The notes below the pieces were generated by a model that made no database searches, had not been told where the DNA came from, and saw nothing but the letters and a program-made list of their open reading frames with translations. Shown here one piece after another: positions 63,510-64,000 of a stretch of 64,000 bases of DNA. The position numbers and the translations under genes were made by a program. Location: positions 2,320,460-2,384,459 of the forward strand of contig NZ_CP024866.1 in the NCBI RefSeq assembly GCF_004136015.1, written 5' to 3'. This stretch comes from Pseudomonas sp. ACM7. GTDB lineage: Bacteria > Pseudomonadota > Gammaproteobacteria > Pseudomonadales > Pseudomonadaceae. How positions within the stretch are numbered: the stretch's first letter is position 1; the number at the start of each line of letters is the position of its first letter.

Positions 63510-64000
63510 AGATCGCTGTGCTGTCGCGGAACCCGCGTCTGTATTCCACTCGTCGTCTGGTCGAAGCCGGTACCGAACGTGGCCATGAAATGGTGGTGAT
63601 CGACACCCTGCGCGCCTACATGAACATCGCCAGCCACAAGCCGCAGATCCACTACCGCGGCAAGCCGTTGGAGGGTTTCGATGCGGTGATCCCGCGGATT
63701 GGCGCGTCGGTGACGTTTTATGGCTGCGCGGTGTTGCGCCAGTTCGAAATGATGGGCGTGTTCCCGCTCAATGAATCGGTGGCCATCGCCCGCTCGCGGG
63801 ACAAACTGCGGTCCCTGCAATTGCTGTCACGCAGAGGGATCGGTTTGCCGGTCACTGGTTTTGCGCACTCCCCGGACGACATTCCCGACTTGATCGAGAT
63901 GGTCAACGGCGCGCCGCTGGTGATCAAGGTGCTGGAAGGCACTCAGGGCATCGGCGTGGTGATGTGTGAAACGGCGACGGCGGCGGAGTCGGTGATCGAG
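63506..64000 (+). CDS. rimK: RimK, ribosomal protein S6 glutamate ligase (partial)
   Basis: The first 165 codons are in the window; the gene continues to the right. [20 protein letters not shown], then [22 protein letters not shown] and [14 protein letters not shown] match the ATP-grasp RimK family. It adds glutamates to the C-terminus of ribosomal protein S6, adjusting translation. ATG overlaps rimB by 4 bp. Confidence 0.95.
   Translation, partial: MKIAVLSRNPRLYSTRRLVEAGTERGHEMVVIDTLRAYMNIASHKPQIHYRGKPLEGFDAVIPRIGASVTFYGCAVLRQFEMMGVFPLNESVAIARSRDKLRSLQLLSRRGIGLPVTGFAHSPDDIPDLIEMVNGAPLVIKVLEGTQGIGVVMCETATAAESVIE

Overview
The window is chromosomal DNA of a fluorescent Pseudomonas (P. fluorescens group). 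The evidence is the OprD porin, the rmlC-dctB-dctD and aguB-aguA neighbourhoods, the rimA-rimB-rimK and hslR-hslO-pckA blocks, DUF6124-type small proteins, abundant GTGGGAGC-type REP pairs, and high-GC coding sequence throughout except the far left end.

Layout. (1) 1-1.24 kb is the AT-rich edge of a defence island carrying hamA and the first codons of a coupled gene, probably hamB (Hachiman). It ends at a 24-base fragment resembling a tRNA 3' end plus a terminator, a likely attachment-site scar. (2) 1.3-12.2 kb holds a tautomerase/FrnE/SDR operon with the FrnE gene stopped by a nonsense codon, an orphan ATPase, a DUF6124 gene behind a structured leader, an IS4-family element sitting in a terminator loop, an OprD porin, a DsbA-like protein, and a TonB receptor also broken by one nonsense codon. 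(3) 12.3-24.9 kb is housekeeping and catabolic: agmatine use, a three-module kinase/aminotransferase protein, rmlC, DctBD, CysQ, NudE, YrfG. (4) 25.3-37.7 kb is a biosynthetic cluster: TetR regulator, CitE-like lyase, SDR, hot-dog thioesterase, an acyl-CoA-dehydrogenase-fold protein without the usual catalytic Glu, PaaG, PaaK, PaaABCDE and a phenylpyruvate/indolepyruvate-type decarboxylase. The lower phenylacetate pathway (PaaZ, PaaH, PaaJ) is absent. This looks like diversion of phenylacetyl-CoA epoxide/oxepin into a tropone/tropolone-type product rather than catabolism. An EmrAB-type pump with outer-membrane factor, SDR and LysR regulator (37.8-44 kb) and a Usp-enoyl-CoA hydratase pair (44.1-45.4 kb) follow. 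(5) 45.4-64 kb is mostly core: LysM/BON protein, LysR-fdhD-FdhF/YdeP, glycine-zipper protein, thioesterase, 3-hydroxyacyl-CoA dehydrogenase, RecQ, a DUF6124/hydrolase/DUF6124 group, a DUF1493 protein, pckA, hslO, hslR and rimABK (rimK runs off the end).

Two points deserve most attention. First, the leaders before the DUF6124 genes at 5791 and 57678 share one RNA architecture. It has nested long-range stems with eight compensatory base-pair changes between copies, and a second, mutually exclusive pairing that would cover the translation start region. Second, the tropone-like cluster has a divergent control region with four copies of the 10-mer TACTCGCATT (one with a final G) and two perfect palindromes. 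All calls rest on reading the sequence; no database search was run.
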